12,691 nt of DNA from Nitrospirota bacterium (lineage in GTDB: Bacteria > Nitrospirota > Nitrospiria > Nitrospirales > Nitrospiraceae), in contig JACRQB010000007.1 in the NCBI GenBank assembly GCA_016222925.1, positions 1 through 12,691 of the forward strand, read 5' to 3'. Positions 12,136 to 12,691 of this stretch are shown here, piece after piece (position 1 is the stretch's first letter; every line of letters begins with the position of its first letter). A model generated the notes under the pieces. That model searched no databases and had not been told where the DNA came from. It saw only the letters and a program-made list of their open reading frames with translations. Position numbers and translations under genes: made by a program.

Positions 12136-12691
12136 TCACGACAAATTCAATACTTTGGTCACGCGACATGCGTGATTCCCCTTGTAAATTCCCGGACTGC
12201 CCTGAAATTTGTGATGCCCCTCGATATAGCAGTCGAGAGGATCTCCCGGATGCTGGTCGAGTAAGATCACGTCGCCTGGTGAAAAATTCATCACGTCTTT
12301 CACCGTGACAGTGGCGGTGCCCAGTCGTACCGCAATCGGAAGGGGACAGTCGTGCAGCCGCTCCCGGAATCGCTGACTCCACTCGCCGTTTTGATCGACC
12401 TGATCGGAGACGAGACCGGAATAGAGTTTCTCTTTGATCGGCTCGAGCATGCTGTAGGGATACACAAGGTACAGCTCCCTGGCCGTTTCTCCCAAGATAA
12501 CCTGTATCGTGACGACGACGACGATTTCGGATGCGGTCACCACCATCGCAAACTGAGGGTTGCTCTCAGACCGCACATACTCCACCTTGATCGGCACGAC
12601 GGCATGCCACGCCTTTTCCAGATCGACAAGCGATTGCAGCAACAGCTTTTTAATGATCCGCAGTTGGACGGGCGTGAAGTCTCGCCCCTCA
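12136..12691 (-). CDS. fliM: Flagellar motor switch protein FliM, 5' end beyond window
   Basis: FliM is the middle part of the C ring that binds phospho-CheY and reverses the motor. The last 184 codons are visible and the frame is open to the window edge. The segment begins EGRDFTPVQLRIIKKL, typical of the FliM middle (CheC-like) domain, continues with VVVVTIQVILGETARELYLV and YPYSMLEPIKEKL, and ends with the SpoA domain (LPIAVRLGTATVTVKDVMNF, then PGDVILLDQHPGDPLDCYIE). The N-terminal CheY-binding peptide is outside the window. A TTG near 12642 is internal, not a start. The stop is TGA at 12136-12138. Confidence 0.96.
   Translation of the reverse strand, partial: EGRDFTPVQLRIIKKLLLQSLVDLEKAWHAVVPIKVEYVRSESNPQFAMVVTASEIVVVVTIQVILGETARELYLVYPYSMLEPIKEKLYSGLVSDQVDQNGEWSQRFRERLHDCPLPIAVRLGTATVTVKDVMNFSPGDVILLDQHPGDPLDCYIEGHHKFQGSPGIYKGNHACRVTKVLNLS

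Overview
The window is one continuous block of flagellar genes, all read from the minus strand. In order of transcription (high to low coordinates) they are fliM (5' end outside the window), fliN, fliO, fliP, fliQ, fliR, flhB, flhA, flhF, flhG, fliA, then a 460-base gap, then flgF, flgG and flgA (3' end outside the window). The moderately GC-rich sequence, this gene order, and a repeat that I associate from memory with Nitrospira genomes suggest a motile member of the Nitrospirota. This assignment is an inference; no marker gene here proves it.

Layout. 12691-11748 holds the rotor switch proteins FliM and FliN. 11728-9231 holds the export-gate proteins FliO, FliP, FliQ and FliR. 9238-5802 holds FlhB and FlhA, the remaining membrane parts of the export apparatus. 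5783-3560 holds FlhF and FlhG, the GTPase/ATPase pair that sets flagellar position and number. 3535-2786 is the flagellar sigma factor FliA. Most junctions are short or overlapping (8 bases for fliR/flhB, 11 for fliO/fliP, and 8 for flhF/flhG if the upstream flhG start is used), so fliM to fliA looks like one operon. After the gap a second transcript, flgFGA, encodes rod proteins and the P-ring chaperone. A good sigma-54 type promoter (-24 GG / -12 GC) sits directly upstream of flgF.

Three things stand out. (1) The 3' end of flhB carries a perfect 64-base tandem duplication. Because 64 is not a multiple of three, it replaces the last 18 codons of FlhB with 7 unrelated ones; the intact native ending is still present just downstream. 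(2) Two copies of a 124-base imperfect inverted-repeat element sit inside the operon in the same orientation. Each fuses exactly to the stop codon of the upstream gene (flhB native stop; fliQ), leaving 85-89 bases before the next gene. (3) FlhF departs from the usual SRP-GTPase motifs and FlhG lacks a recognisable N-terminal DQAxxLR activating motif.

No RNA genes, CRISPR arrays, integrases or transposases are visible. Apart from the repeat elements this is core chromosomal motility DNA rather than an accessory island, and I do not see a wholly new multi-gene system in it.
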